Positions 47,309 to 58,949 of a stretch of 64,000 nucleotides of DNA are shown one piece after another. Where the stretch lies: NCBI RefSeq assembly GCF_048128805.1, contig NC_136001.1, positions 5,163,001 to 5,227,000 of the forward strand, in the 5' to 3' direction. The first letter of the stretch is position 1. Each line of letters opens with the position of its first letter. This stretch comes from Centroberyx gerrardi (taxonomy: Eukaryota; Chordata; Actinopteri; Beryciformes; Berycidae). Under the pieces are notes generated by a model. The model saw only the letters and a list, made by a program, of their open reading frames with translations, was not told the DNA's origin and searched no databases. Position numbers and translations under genes: made by a program.

Positions 47309-48398
47309 TATAGGTTTGATCTATTGACGGTACTCGCATTCGTCTTGCAATATCCGGCAGCTACTGTTCTTTCAGCACCGTAATATAAAGTCGTACCAAA
47401 AAAGGTATGCAGGGGATGTAAGTTACTTATAGGGTGCATCTCAAAGCTCCAAAAATCACTCATTTCCCCCTCTACCTCCTCCTTTCCTCCTCTACCTCCT
47501 TTTCTCCTCCTCTACCTCCTCTTTTCCACCATGCTGCTTGCTGTCCCAATAGCGGAAGAGACAAGAGAAGCCACAATATGACATGATTGAATGTAATGGT
47601 TGCAACAATATGAAATGATTTTTGAATCAAATGTATTTTAATTATGTAACAGTTTAAGGCAGAATAAACAATTATGTACCAAATGCATTTTGATTATGTC
47701 CCAAATGCAACAATTTTAAGGCAGAAAAATGTATTATGTGCCAAATGTATTTCAATTATGTACCTGTGACGAAGTGGGTATGACCGCATTTGTCACTGTT
47801 AACTTATCTCTTTATCCATAAATTAATCTCATTGGTACATCTCTACATGTTTGTTAAGTTCCATCACGTATTGAGTTGACCTGTAATTTCACTGTGTAGA
47901 CCTAATGCAAACGCACATAATTATCCCGGGTCTGTTTTGTTATATTTTGTTGAGATTTCCAAATTCCATATTTTCGGTTTAACACAGTAATGACAGACAA
48001 ACAGTGTTGCTATTTCATTTACCTTTATTGTTGTTGTTTTGGTTACAGGATTTTCAGAATTGTATAGTTAAGTTTTCTTTGTTCACAGAAGTAGGACTTA
48101 CCTGCCGGGAAACAACTGTTTGGGAGGGGGTCACCCTGCAGTTGCGTCTTTTACGTGGTCGATGCCAGCTGGAAAGGAGGCAGTGCATGTGCCATTATTT
48201 TGATTTGCTATTGATATGAGTTGAGTTATCCTCTGTTCTGTAAGTCTTCAGTTTTTTGAATTTTTGTTTTCTTTTTTTGTGTTGCACTTTTGGTTGCTGA
48301 CACGAACTCAGGGGAACCCAAAGACACGCAAACAGGGGTTTAGTTTTCAAGCTGTGTATTTAAACAGAACAATTCGGGCAAGAGTCGGGTTGGGTCGG

Positions 48399-48775
48399 GC
48401 ACAGGAGCTGTGGCTGGCGTGGGCCAAGTAGAGTGGCAGCTGAGGCGGGGCGAGCAGCAGCGTCCCCTGGCTTGGACTGTAGGAGCGGTGGCTCGGCGGG
48501 GAACAGGCGGAGTGGCAGCTGAGGCGCGGTGTGCTGCGGCGTCCCCTGGCTTGGACTGTAGGAGCGGGGGCTCGGCGTGGACCAGGCGGAGTAGCAGCTG
48601 AGGCGAGGTGAGCAGCGGCGTCCCCTGGCTTGGACTGTAGGAGCGGTGGCTCGGCGTGGACCAGGCGGAGTGGCAGCTGAGGCGGAGTGCGCAGCGGTGT
48701 CCCCAGGCTTGGGTCAAGCTGTAGGCGCTGTGGCTGGCGTGGACCAGGCAGAGTGGCAGTGGAGGCAGTCTGAGA
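48399..48775. repeat. GC-rich 79-bp minisatellite
   Basis: The key motif CTTGGACTGTAGGAGCGG recurs at 48471, 48550 and 48629, with a degenerate copy at 48708. That gives about 4.5 units of 79 bp. The open frames on both strands here are by-products of the repeat. Confidence 0.85.
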
Positions 48776-49041
48776 CAAGGAGACGAGGAGTCAGACTCGG
48801 ACAGTAGGCACACAACACAATCTACACTATGGCTAGAACTTCTAGAGTTTAGCTTGGCTTAAAGCGTAATCGTTAACAAAAACGGGTCACTAACCAACTG
48901 TCTAGCGGCTGGCAGACAGCACACTAGAAACTACGATCTGACGAGGACTGCAGGCACAGCAGGGAATAAATAGTCAGCTTGATTGACAGACACACCTCCC
49001 CACGTGCGGAATGCAGGTCCAACCTAAATGCCCATCACAAC

Positions 49042-49043
<2 letters not shown>

Positions 49044-49091
<48 letters not shown>
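49044..49091. repeat. (GA)n microsatellite
   Basis: About 24 GA units. Confidence 0.95.
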
Positions 49092-49095
<4 letters not shown>

Positions 49096-50723
49096 TGCCA
49101 GGCGGCTGCCATGACAGTTGCACTGTAATGTCCACCTGTGGGACCTTCAGCTCGCCTTCTGAGTCAGCCTCCTACTTCACTAAAGGCCCTCAGGCTACAG
49201 CTATCTCACAGTACCAAATGCAACAATTTTAAGGCAGAAAAATCATTATGTGCCAAATGCATTTCAATTATGTAGCAAATGTATTTCAATTATGTACCAA
49301 ATGCAACAATTTTAAGGCAGAATAAACATTAATTATGTAACAAATGTATTTTAATTACACAACAATTTTAAGGCAGAATAAACATTTTGAAACAGCGTAG
49401 AAGAATTTGAGTCCCTGTTTATCAATAAATGACAAAGACGCAACTCAGTTTGCAAAACTTTACATTTTTAAACAAGCCCAAAACCAGAAGCTGTTGTCAT
49501 TATGCTGAGTCTCAGGTCTCTTTGAAAGATTGCATAGTCAGTGTATACTTTGGGCAGCTTGAGCAGATTAAAACATGTGGAAGACTGAGGTAGCACCTGC
49601 TCACTAGTTATGATTAGGTTTAAGTAAGCTGGAGGAACCTCCCAACCAATCCAAAACTTCAGCAGCTGGCCAAGCTCTTCAGGTGAGGATAAAAAAGGCT
49701 AAAAAAAAAATACACTCACTCACATTGGTAAACATGACCCAATATCAAAATAGACAATATCATCATTATCAATCAAAGCGTCAATCAGCAAATATTGATG
49801 TTTAGTTGGCCACTTGGCAGTGTAATGGCGAAAAAGCACATATTTTACCCTTTGCAACATACTGTGTACCAAACATGACTTGTGTGAAAAAAAAGCTAGT
49901 TACACATTTTCTCCATTAACCATCTACGGTTTTCTTGACTGACTACAGGCAGATCCCAGGCGAAGGCCAGTTGGTTGATTTTGCCTCGGTCATCTTCTGT
50001 AAGCTCAGCAGTGCTATCCAACTAAAGAAAAACCAACAAAGATTGTTTGAAATACCACTTAAACAGAATTGAGCAGTACTAAAAGGAAAAATCCACTCAA
50101 ACAGAATACTCATAATTCTTATCAGGAGGGTATTGAGCGTTGGATGGCTATAAGAAAAGTATAAAAGCTAAATTCCCTATGTTTCTTTTTCAGAATAGTT
50201 CCCTTTGGTTCCAAAAACTAAATTTCTTCCATTAACTTAGATATACAAATTTAAATATTCTAAGGCACTTACATATCCATATTTTAAAAAATTACGTTGA
50301 GCATCCAAAGAGGGGGAGCAACAACAATCAAGCAAAAGAAACTGGCCATCACTCGCAATATCTCAGACATCAATCATATTTTCACTATGGTTTGGATTCC
50401 CGTTTAAGTAACATGAACAGTTAAAGGCTACTTAGTGGTAGCTACCTTCTGACTGTTGTCCCACGCAGAGAAGGGGCTTGCTGCTCCTTCTACTGCATCA
50501 AGCATAGGGGACAATATGTTTGCTGTTATCTTGTCTGGTTTAAAAGACATTGACATTGGCTAATAGATTGGTCATTGATGAGAATTGTTATAAGTAATTT
50601 AGGGGCGAAAATGGTCGGGTTCTGCTCAATGATCAATCGATCCCTAATTTTAAACCAAACAAAACAACAGCAGTAATGCAGTCCTTTCATTTGTCTGATA
50701 CTGAGAACCAATCAGTGATGCAC

Positions 50724-52989
50724 TGTGATGACCCTCCCACTCTCCTGGCTCTGCATCTTGCAGGAGCCTGGTGGGTGGAGTCATCATCAAGGCTGATGGA
50801 GTGCACCTGGGCCCGGTGTACTCCTTGGGCTTTAAAAGCCGTCTGACCATCAGTGTCACTCTCCCTCCTCACCTTTTGTTCTGTTCTTTTTGTTTGATGT
50901 AGTTTGTGTTGTCTAGTTATTTTCCCCTAGTTTATGTAATAAATCATTGTTTTAACTTTTACTTTGGCGTATGGCTCCCTCTGTTACTTCCTTGAGCCGG
51001 GTTGTAACATATGGGGGCTCGTCCGGGATGAATTGCTCCCTGTAACATATGGGGGCTCGTCCTAAGCTTTTGTTCTTTGTTTAGCACACGGTTTGCTTTG
51101 TTTGACTTTGTCGGCCCAGTTGTGGCGTGGTCAGTGAGAGGCTATGCTGCATTTGTACTGTATTGGGGAGTTATACGCCAGAGTATTTGGTGTTTGATTG
51201 GCCTAGTTTGTTAGGGTTTTGGTTACTGTTTTCCTGCTGGTAAGTTAATGTTGTTTCATTGGTTGCCTGGTATCATTTTGTGCCAGTAGTTTTGTGGTGT
51301 TTGGTGAGGGGAGAGCCATCTCTGGCATCCGCCAGTGCTGGAGATGTTTGTTTGTTTGTGGGGACCTCGGTAGTGGTAGTGTTGTATGGCTCTTGTGTAG
51401 CAGTACTGGTTTGGGTAGCCTAGCCTGGTAAGTTTTGGAGCATTATTGTGTATTTCCCCTCTTAGGCATAGCAGTGTTTCCCCTTTGGGTTTCGCTGGTA
51501 TTTCTTTGTAGTGTTGTGACGAATGTGGAAGGAGCAGTTGTTTCAGGAGCACGTCCCTGGTCTTGAGAAGGTTGTCGGCTTACCGATCACTTTTCTCGCA
51601 CCAGCGGGTTTTAGTGCATAAATACCCACCACAAGTAGTCGCATGAAGACTAGGGTTGTAATTAGCTAGTTACTGGTTAGGTAGCTAGTGGGGAAGCTCC
51701 TTTTGGGTAGGCTGCCCGAACCATGTCTGCAGGGTGCACTGTAGCCATATTTTTTTTTTTTTTTTTTGTAACTCGGCTTCTTCCTGTGGCTCTGTCTTGT
51801 AGTTAATTGTGGCTAGTGTTGAGGATTGGAGAAGTTTGGACAAGCATGAGCTATGATGGCTTTAGATGTTGCTAGTGTTAATTGCTTAGAGTTGGTAAGT
51901 GGTTACCTGAAGGCTTGGTGCAAGTTACCTGCTCTTGCTTTGTAGCATTTTGGTTTTGTGTGCAAGTGTATCTTTGTAGCATGCTGGTGTGGCCAGCACT
52001 GCACTTTGTTTGGTAACGTGTGTTACCTTGGGTTGTACTTGGTTGTGCAGCTTCTTGGGTGGCTGCTATGTCATTGTGGTTTTTGTTTCCCGCAATGACA
52101 GTAGGTTTAATTTTCATTGGTTCCAATATGGAAGTGAATTTGGAGATTTGAGTGTCCTACTTAGGAGCAGTCTGGTAGATGCAGTAAAGCACACTTTTGG
52201 TAATCCCAGGTAATAGGACTGGGGGTTGCAGCCAATCTGTTTGAGCAGGGTATACTGGCTACAAGCAGCCTCTTGTCAAGCCTTACAAACTTAGCAGCGA
52301 GTTCGGATAACGTTGTGGCCGACACTTTCTCCCGCACCTGAGGTGATGACAGTGGGAGTGTTAGTGACTTGCTCATATCTGTGTCAAGGAGTCTACTGCT
52401 GTGCAGTCTCCCCTGTTTGTCCTTCAATCGTACAACCTCAACATTCGCCATGTTAAGGGGATGGACAACATGGTGGCGGTCTGTTGTCCCAGCCTTGAAG
52501 CCTAATTATGTTTGTTTCCTGTGCTGTTCTTCTCTTCCTCTTAAACTGCTGCCTGTAGGTACCAAGGTCTGCTGAGGATGGGGCAAGCAGCTGGCCAGGG
52601 GCAGGCGGGTTGGAGACGTTAAATGTATAATTTTGTCTTTGCTTGTGTTACAGGGGTTCCCAGTGGGACCCGTTTTTATGGAGGGGGTGTGACAACCCTC
52701 CATACTATGCTCTATGCTTTGTTTCCTGCAGGAGCCTGGTGGGGTGGGGTCGTCAGTGCCAATGGAGTGCACCTGGACCCGGTGTACTCCTTGGGCTTGA
52801 GAAGGCCTCGGACTATCAGTGTCTCTCTTCCTCCTCACCTATGCACACCTTTTGTTCTGTTCTTTTGGCTTGATGTAGTTTGTTTATTTACCCCTAGTTT
52901 TAGTGTGCGTATGGCTCCCTCATTGTTACTTCCTTGAGCCGGGTTGTAACATATGGGGGCTCGTCCAGGATGATTTGCTCCCTGTAACA
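50724..52989 (+). mobile_element. Ty3/Gypsy-like LTR retrotransposon, deleted internally
   Basis: The 5' LTR begins TGTGATGACCC (50724) and the 3' LTR begins TGTGACAACCC (52688). Both end in GGGTTGTAACA (51009 and 52951). Next to the 5' LTR is TGGGGGCTCGTCCGGGAT (51012-51029), the tRNA-Pro primer-binding site. GGAGGGGG just before 52688 is the polypurine tract. Inside, near 52411-52503, a plus-strand frame reads YNLNIRHVKGMDNMVA, the end of a Gypsy RNase H. The rest is non-coding decay, with no gag or integrase seen. Both LTRs carry an extra 38-bp extension repeating the primer-site region (to 51047 and 52989). It lies in introns of the HECT-like gene. Confidence 0.75.
51012..51029 (+). promoter_or_regulatory. 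tRNA-Pro primer-binding site
   Basis: TGGGGGCTCGTCCGGGAT is the classic site matching the 3' end of tRNA-Pro. A second partial copy starts at 51050. Confidence 0.8.
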
Positions 52990-53500
52990 TATAGACTGTA
53001 GCAATAGTAAAACATGCAACTAGTCGCTCTTCACAAGAAGGATATTATTTACTGTCAGTTATCCACTGCAAGCACTGAGGGAGATGAGAGAAACAAGCCT
53101 ATATTTGCTGTTGAGGCCAACTCTATGTATGGGTGAAACAATAGGCTTATTCAGCCTTTGATGCATACCAACTACATTCAGACCTAGTGAAGCAGTTTAA
53201 AAATTATTTTAGGCTAATGAAGGCAACACTTACTGGATTATTTGCAGCCAATTTGTCCATGTATTGTGTGTATGTATCGTGTAAGTTATCTGTATCAGGT
53301 AATCCTTTTGGCAGAAGCGCTGCTGTCAGTCCAGAAAATCCATAACAGACAAGAAATCTATAGTTGCAATCTATCACTCTGCCGAGTCTCCCTTTGTTTT
53401 AGATCAAGCATCCCAGAAGATTGTCTTACAGATTAAAAACTGCTTTTTCTCAATTAAAATGTACTTGACTTTCATTATTTCCTGTGAATAATGCAAGTGA
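52990..53500. other. Mostly intronic; a weak candidate HECT-gene exon
   Basis: On the minus strand, about 53380-53230 reads CYGFSGLTAALLPKGL then YTQYMDKLAANNP and ends at CCA|GTAAGT. The reading is open but the family assignment is unsure. Confidence 0.3.
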
Positions 53501-53759
53501 AAATCTTACCAGTTGAATTACATCTCTGACATCTGTGGCCACAGTCTTTCAGCTCTATTGTTGCCGTTTCTGGAGATCCTCCAAACAGGACATGAATGAT
53601 GGCAGGACTAACTCCCGACAAGGATGGTCCCCCACTGATAAAAGAGTGACCTATCATGCGGCCTGCCACTACAAAGAGGTCACTGTCTAAGAGGATGACG
53701 TTGAGGGCACGAGGTGATCACTTTCACCCTTGAAAAGCAATGTGTCTCCTGGAACTTGA

Positions 53760-54609
53760 TTATTTGGGGGTTGGGGTGGGGATAAAGAAAAATGCTGTTA
53801 GTTTCTTACTCAGGACAGTAAATAACAGTGAGTTATGGGGGATGAGCAAACTGCTAAGATCTTTGTTACTTACCCAAGACAATAACAATATCTCAACATT
53901 AGTTACACTGACAGTTACTAAGGCTGTAGGAATTACTGCACAATTAATGTGTTAGCTTAGTCTTATTGTTCCCATCCACATGTAAGCCAAACTCTCCAAC
54001 AGTTGTCTCCAGATGTATATTTGTGTGTATGTTGTGTGGCCCCACAAGACTACATTAAACCAGGATGAATTAATTCTGTGAGTTCTCACAGTGCTAACAG
54101 TCACTAAGACTCACAGAAACGGCAGCAACAGTTTTTCTCATGATGTAATTACAAAAGTTAGGAGTTACAATGTTGCATATAGCTACAAAATTACAAGACA
54201 ATTTTTTTTTAATTAAATAAATTACAGACATCTCTGTTTTCTAGATAAAGTACACAAATTCTCCAAATTTTATGTTGAAAACTGAATATTTGACACTAGT
54301 TTGAAATCTGCCTTTGTATGGATGGACAGATCTTATCATGCACCCTGCTGGTGCAGGGTGCATGAACGTGACGCCTCCTCTCTTCAAACCACCAATAGAT
54401 AGCTCAACAAGTTCATGACTTTCATGACTTGGGTGATGCTGAGTAAATGTGCTTTCTTTGTTGTAACTCTTTTTCCTCTTACGCTACGTCCGCCGGCCCC
54501 GTCCATGACTGCTTGCAGTCCTAGTTATTTCTATATTTTCACATTGTAAATCTCTTGATCCCTCCTATTAATTGGACTCGAGAGTTTATAAAGTATGAAA
54601 GGTGCAATC
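53760..54609. other. No recognisable gene; one foldback
   Basis: AT-rich intron-like sequence. A perfect 13-bp inverted repeat (TCATGCACCCTGC, loop TGGT) lies at 54336-54365. Confidence 0.5.
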
Positions 54610-54931
54610 TGTTACAACCCGGCTCAAGGAAGTAACAAAGGAGGGGAGACATACGCCAAAGTAAAAGTTAAAACAACGATTTATTAACTAAAACTAAGGG
54701 GAAATAACTAGACAACACAAACTACATCAAACCAAAAGAACAGAACAAAAGGTGTGCATAGGTGAGGAGGGAGAGAGACACTGAATGGTCTGAAGGCTTT
54801 TAAAGCCCAAGGAGTACACCGGGCCCAGGTGCACTCCATCGGTGCTGACGACAATCCCGCCTACCAGGCTCCTACAGGACAGACAAGACACACAGCAGCA
54901 GCCGGCAGAGCGGGAGGGTCGTCTCATAACA
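54610..54931 (-). mobile_element. Solo LTR of the same Gypsy-like family
   Basis: On the minus strand it begins TGTTATGAGACGACCCTCCC and ends GGGTTGTAACA. It matches the LTRs at 50724 and 52688 over most of its length (GTGCACCTGGGCCCGGTGTA). It lacks the primer-site extension, so it shows the ordinary LTR end. Flanking duplication not evident. Confidence 0.8.
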
Positions 54932-55103
54932 AAAGAAAAAGATACCATAACAAAAAAATCAAATCTTTGCTATGATTTGTATATTCTATTCTTTTCTATT
55001 TCATGTACAAACCAATCCTCAGTTGTACCTGGTGCTTTGCTCTCTGTCTTCTCTGGCGCCATGAACCCCTTCTTCATCATCTTCAATGATGATTGGTCCT
55101 GTA

Positions 55104-55506
55104 TAGGGCTGGGTATCGTTTAAAAAATGACGATACCAGTACCAATACCAGTACCCTTAAAGTGACACCGATACCAATAGAGTACTTCATTCGATACCTT
55201 TTTTTTTACGTTTTGGTGGCATCTCGGCACGCTGAACTGCTAACTCCGTCACACACACCGCGCTCGACTTCACCACAGACTGTATGGGTTGTAGCTGCTG
55301 CGGTAGTGGGCCAATCACACATCGCATTAAATCGAAGAACACTTGCGGTGATTGGCAAAAACCATACAAATAGTCATTTTTTTCTAGATCTGTGTACAAA
55401 AAGTATCGAATGCAGGTATCGTTTGACTGGAGAAGTTTCGATACTACTTGTACTGGGTTATTTCGGTCAATACCTTAAAGGTATCGAGTACCGATACCCA
55501 GCCCTA
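55104..55506. mobile_element. hAT-type MITE inside a HECT-gene exon
   Basis: Perfect 15-bp ends, TAGGGCTGGGTATCG and complement, with GTCCTGTA duplicated on both sides (55096-55103 and 55507-55514). 403 bp, non-coding. Removing it and one target copy joins the flanking minus-strand reading frame (ESTG to PIIIEDDEEG). Confidence 0.9.
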
Positions 55507-55649
55507 GTCCTGTACTTTCTGTCTCTCTGGGGCCATGGAACCCTTCTCCATCTTCAATCATGACGGATGCTGTACTTCCACTGTCACATGGTGCCTCACC
55601 GAAGGTTTCAAAAGCCACTGAACGCCTTTGAAAGGAGAGGGGCACTTTT

Positions 55650-56240
55650 CTTTTCTTTTTTTAAATAAGGTGAATACTTCCTTAAAAGTCAGTAAAGAAT
55701 TAATAGGGCTGCTCTTGTATAGACACTGAAAGCACTTTAAGTCTCATTAATGACAGCTGGTACAATACGATCCAAAACATCACTGGCAATTAACTAAAAA
55801 TGAGTGTGAAGGGGACTTCTACATTTGTATGAGACAATAGTGAGCACCATTTTTCAGAACCGATGCATTTAAGTTACACAACAGTATTACACTCTCTTCC
55901 GTACGACTGAACGGCAGTAGGCAGGCAATTGACCGGGACAACTGGTAAAGCAAAGCATTATGGGAAGGGCTAAAATCCAGTATGGACAGAAACGCGTTCG
56001 GTAGGTAGAAATACCACAGCCTATGCTGCACCCCTGTACCCCATAATTGATTTTTTTTGTAGACCTGGTTGATCCTAAACCCATGTAGTATCACCACTTG
56101 AAAGTTGAGATGAACGTTTTCTAGTACTATTTACCACTTGAAAACTGGTCATCCGTATTTTTAAGTAGAGACCTCGAATCTACCATCTTTCCTTAGGACT
56201 TGAATGCAACACTGCTGGGCGGAGTACCATCCTCTTGTAT
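55650..56240. other. No recognisable gene
   Basis: Intergenic sequence between the HECT-like gene (minus strand) and zc3h11a (plus strand). The overlapping open frames at 55819-56097 show no domain. Confidence 0.5.
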
Positions 56241-56244
56241 TTGT

Positions 56245-56330
56245 ATCGTGACGCCGCCATTTTGTTTTAGTCTGAGTGCGGCCAGTCAACGAAACGGGGA
56301 CGGGTTCTTTTCTACATAAGAACACTTATT
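56245..56330 (+). promoter_or_regulatory. Candidate zc3h11a promoter
   Basis: CGTGACGCCGCCATTTTG combines a CRE-like half-site with the GCCGCCATTTTG (YY1-type) motif often found at housekeeping transcription starts. CpG-containing sequence (AACGAAACGGGGACGGG) follows. It is the only such block upstream of zc3h11a here. The first exon and its donor were not located. Confidence 0.35.
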
Positions 56331-57880
56331 TTTACCTTTTTAAATCTGATACTGGTAATGAACACAATATGTTTTGTTTACATAACCTATTTATTACACT
56401 GTTGCGTTAGAAAATGAATGTGAATAGCACGGTAATTACAAAATAAACCTGGCATGTTGGCTTGATATCTTAAGTTAGCTTAACGTTAGCGTTTAGCTAA
56501 CGTCGCGAGTATTGGTTTTAGTTAGGCCTCTCTAAAATAACCAATTACACTTTCACTTCTATATATTATGTTTAGAATATACATATACGTTGATAATAGC
56601 CACTAGCCAGCCATGCTAACTAACAAGCCAACTTGATTGTTTATGTAACTATTTTAACTCTTGTAGTCCGGGACGGACTACAACTAGCCATACGCTAACT
56701 TATTTTATTAACAATCCGTTTTCAACTAACGTTAACTTACGCAACGATATATAATTTCTCTACTCAATATGTGATTGTTTCTTTATCTGTGTTGAATTTT
56801 AAGCTTCCCCGAGAATATCTCACAAACGCTGCAGATGACCTTTACATTATCATTCGCCAAGAAACGTTGATTCCGGTAATATTGTCTGTGTTAGTTTTGT
56901 ACGTACTTAAATTCTTCAGTTTAGTTGTGGCTTGTGGGCACAATTATTGAATAATTAAACAAACTAAATTTAACGTAAGTCAGGAATAGTGCCTATTTTA
57001 CAGGCAGTGAAAGTGGTTTATTTTAACAGTTTTTAATCCCGTTATTTATGTACCTTAAAGTGTAGGGTGTATTTAAGATGGAAGCGAGGTTTGTTTCTCC
57101 TCTTTATTGTCAGTATCCAGTGAGGGCCTCCATGCCTAGAAGTATAGACAGACGCCTCAGGTCTGGTCTCTTAAGTATTGCAAATTTAATTATTGGTTGT
57201 TTTGAATTAAATACTTGAAATATATAAATATGGGTTGATTATACAGTGCAGCGACAATGGGGCCCTCCACTGACCTGGACCTCTATAATAATCAAATTCC
57301 TCAGTTTGGCCTGAACAGTTTTAAGCCATTGTTGAGAGCATATTTTTGTCAGGTTCTGCCATTTGTGTCATTATGGTGTACAACTGTGTCATTTGTATTT
57401 GTGCACAAATGTCTGTCCTCTAACAATCCTTTTCAGTTTTCCGGGGAGTGTTTTTGATTGATTTATAGGTTTAAAACCAGCTTCTTGGGCCTTTGTGGGG
57501 ATCCTTGGATATGGATAGCTTGTCCCCAAGAGTAGATTGCCAGAAGAATTTTTCTTCCTCAACTTTGGTAATCAACAGCTGAAATCTCTAGAAGCCTGAA
57601 TTTCCTACCCACATTTTTCTTCCGACTTCACCAAAATGCCACCAAGCGTACAACACCCCCTCATTCTACCAAGCCCAAGAAGAAGCTGAAGATTTTTCTC
57701 CATCCAACAGCCCTCATTCCCTTTTTTGCCACACCACTTCCAGTATTCACGGATCTCATTCAGAGAAGAGTTTTTTTTTCCGTTCCTGGCTGTTTCTCTC
57801 CCCTTCATTTATTTATCCTAGTAGTTCCACCCATTAATAAAAAATAATAAAAAAAAATCCCCAAAGGACACTGTTGCACC
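56331..57880. other. Probable 5' intron of zc3h11a
   Basis: AT-rich, with TTAACGTTAGC-type short repeats and a polypyrimidine-rich region near 57600-57790. No coding domain seen. The frame at 57257-57457 has no recognisable product. Confidence 0.4.
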
Positions 57881-58095
57881 AACCATCAGTAATGTTTAGC
57901 AGTCTGGCGGAGATAAAGGTGTCTCGGAGGGTCTCAGAGAAGGAATGTCGTAGGAAGACAAGTGTCTCTGGGCGACCCACCCCCCTTTCCCTCTTATCTC
58001 ATGGATCAAGTCTTCCTTCAGGACTCTATACCGCCACGGAGACACCCTACCAGCAGTGTGCTCAGAAGGGAGACGTCTTCTCAGCCACCTCAGGT
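57880..58095 (+). other. Candidate 5' exon of zc3h11a
   Basis: An open frame from the ATG at 57892 (MFSSLAEIKVSRRVSEKE...) runs to CAG|GTAAAA at 58095, a usable donor, and on to a stop at 58155. It could be a 5' untranslated or alternative exon. The acceptor (CCCCAAAG) is weak, so this is uncertain. Confidence 0.3.
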
Positions 58096-58199
58096 AAAAT
58101 TAATCAGTGCTTTCTCCCCCTCCCATGCTGGGATTGTAAAAGTGCAGTCCACTGATCCAGTGGAAGCAGCAATGCCAAAAATGTGAACAGTCGGTGACA

Positions 58200-58900
58200 G
58201 GGTTATAATAATACAATATCTTCATTTATGAAGCACTTTTCAAAACAGCTACAAAGTGCCTTACAAAACAAAACAAAAAATCATCATAAAAGCTAGGCAA
58301 AAGTCATAAAAGGAGGTCAAAAACAATAACAAAAGTTTGTTGCATAACAGCAAGTCTTGTTATTTAAAGATATTTATTAAATATTATTAATTTAAAGTTA
58401 TTTAATGACGATGTGGATGTATTCAGCCTGAGCTCTTCCTTCAGGCAGCCCTGATGGCAAAGAACCAATCGACTCTTGATTTTGGAATTTAGTTTGGAAC
58501 AGTCAATAAGAAACTTCCTGTGGACCTTGGGCTACGATCTGGCTCAAAATGTCTGGGATATAGCTCTGTGCCAGACCCATCCATGCCTTAAATGTAATCG
58601 GTGAACTCTATTCTGAAACTACCAGGTAACTATTGCAAAGATGCTAATATCTTTATGATACGATCTTGTGCTTTTGTTCCAGTCAGAATCCTAACTGCTG
58701 CATTTTGTACAAGTTGGAGACAAGAGAGAAACATTTGACTGAAGCAGGAATACAGAATGTTACAGTGGTCTAAGCAAGAAGAGAGAAAAGCATGGATGAC
58801 TTTCTTCTGATCACTAGAGGATAAAAACTATTTAATTTTGGAAATATACTTCAGAGTAGGTGCAGAGTACCTAATTCATAGTGAATCGATTGAATTGAGT
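58200..58900. repeat. Fish dispersed repeat in zc3h11a intron
   Basis: The head TTCATTTATGAAGCACTTTT...ACAAAGTGCCTTACAAAAC resembles the repeat at 2330. The later part (TAACTGCTGCATTTTGTACA, AATACAGAATGTTACAGTGG) is a widespread teleost repeat. Non-coding. Confidence 0.5.
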
Positions 58901-58949
58901 TGTGTCGACCATTTCTGATATGGTTTTGTGTTGCGCTCTGTGTTGTTAG

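Larger units (their letters stand above)
47765..49210. mobile_element. Probable solo LTR, 1446 bp
   Basis: Starts TGTGACGAAG and ends CTATCTCACA (TG...CA), and GTACC is duplicated on both sides (47760-47764 and 49211-49215). That is the 5-bp duplication of LTR elements. No second LTR or coding sequence is inside. It contains a 79-bp minisatellite and a (GA)n run. Confidence 0.65.
47540..49390. repeat. AT-rich minisatellite interrupted by an LTR
   Basis: Units such as ATGTACCAAATGCAACAATT, TTAAGGCAGAATAAAC and CAATTATGT recur at 47540-47764 and resume at 49211-49390. The LTR-like insert lies between. Confidence 0.7.
49468..55644 (-). pseudogene. HECT-domain (E3 ubiquitin ligase-like) gene, disrupted
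   Basis: HECT ligases pass ubiquitin through a C-lobe Cys. Minus-strand exons seen: 55644-55029 (KKKRKVPLSFQRRSVAFETF, a basic NLS-like cluster, then acidic MIEDGEGFHG repeats; split by a MITE); 53748-53510 (LFVVAGRMIGHSFISGGPSL, N-lobe; two frame slips, ending DVRDVIQL); 50021-49905 (LDSTAELTEDDRGKINQLAF); last exon 49698-49468 (LGQLLKFWIGWEV, then SSTCFNLLKLP with the catalytic-type Cys at 49573-49575, and GFGLV-stop). DVIQL and LDST join in phase. Weaker candidate exons lie at 53380-53230 and 50534-50446. The start of the N-lobe was not found. The protein resembles multicopy fish HECT/G2E3-like proteins. The last exon is intact, but the gene as a whole looks dead. Confidence 0.65.

Noticed and set aside
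48340..48813. Two long Pro/Ser-rich minus-strand frames
   Set aside because: Both follow the 79-bp minisatellite period and appear in two frames at once, so they are repeat artefacts.
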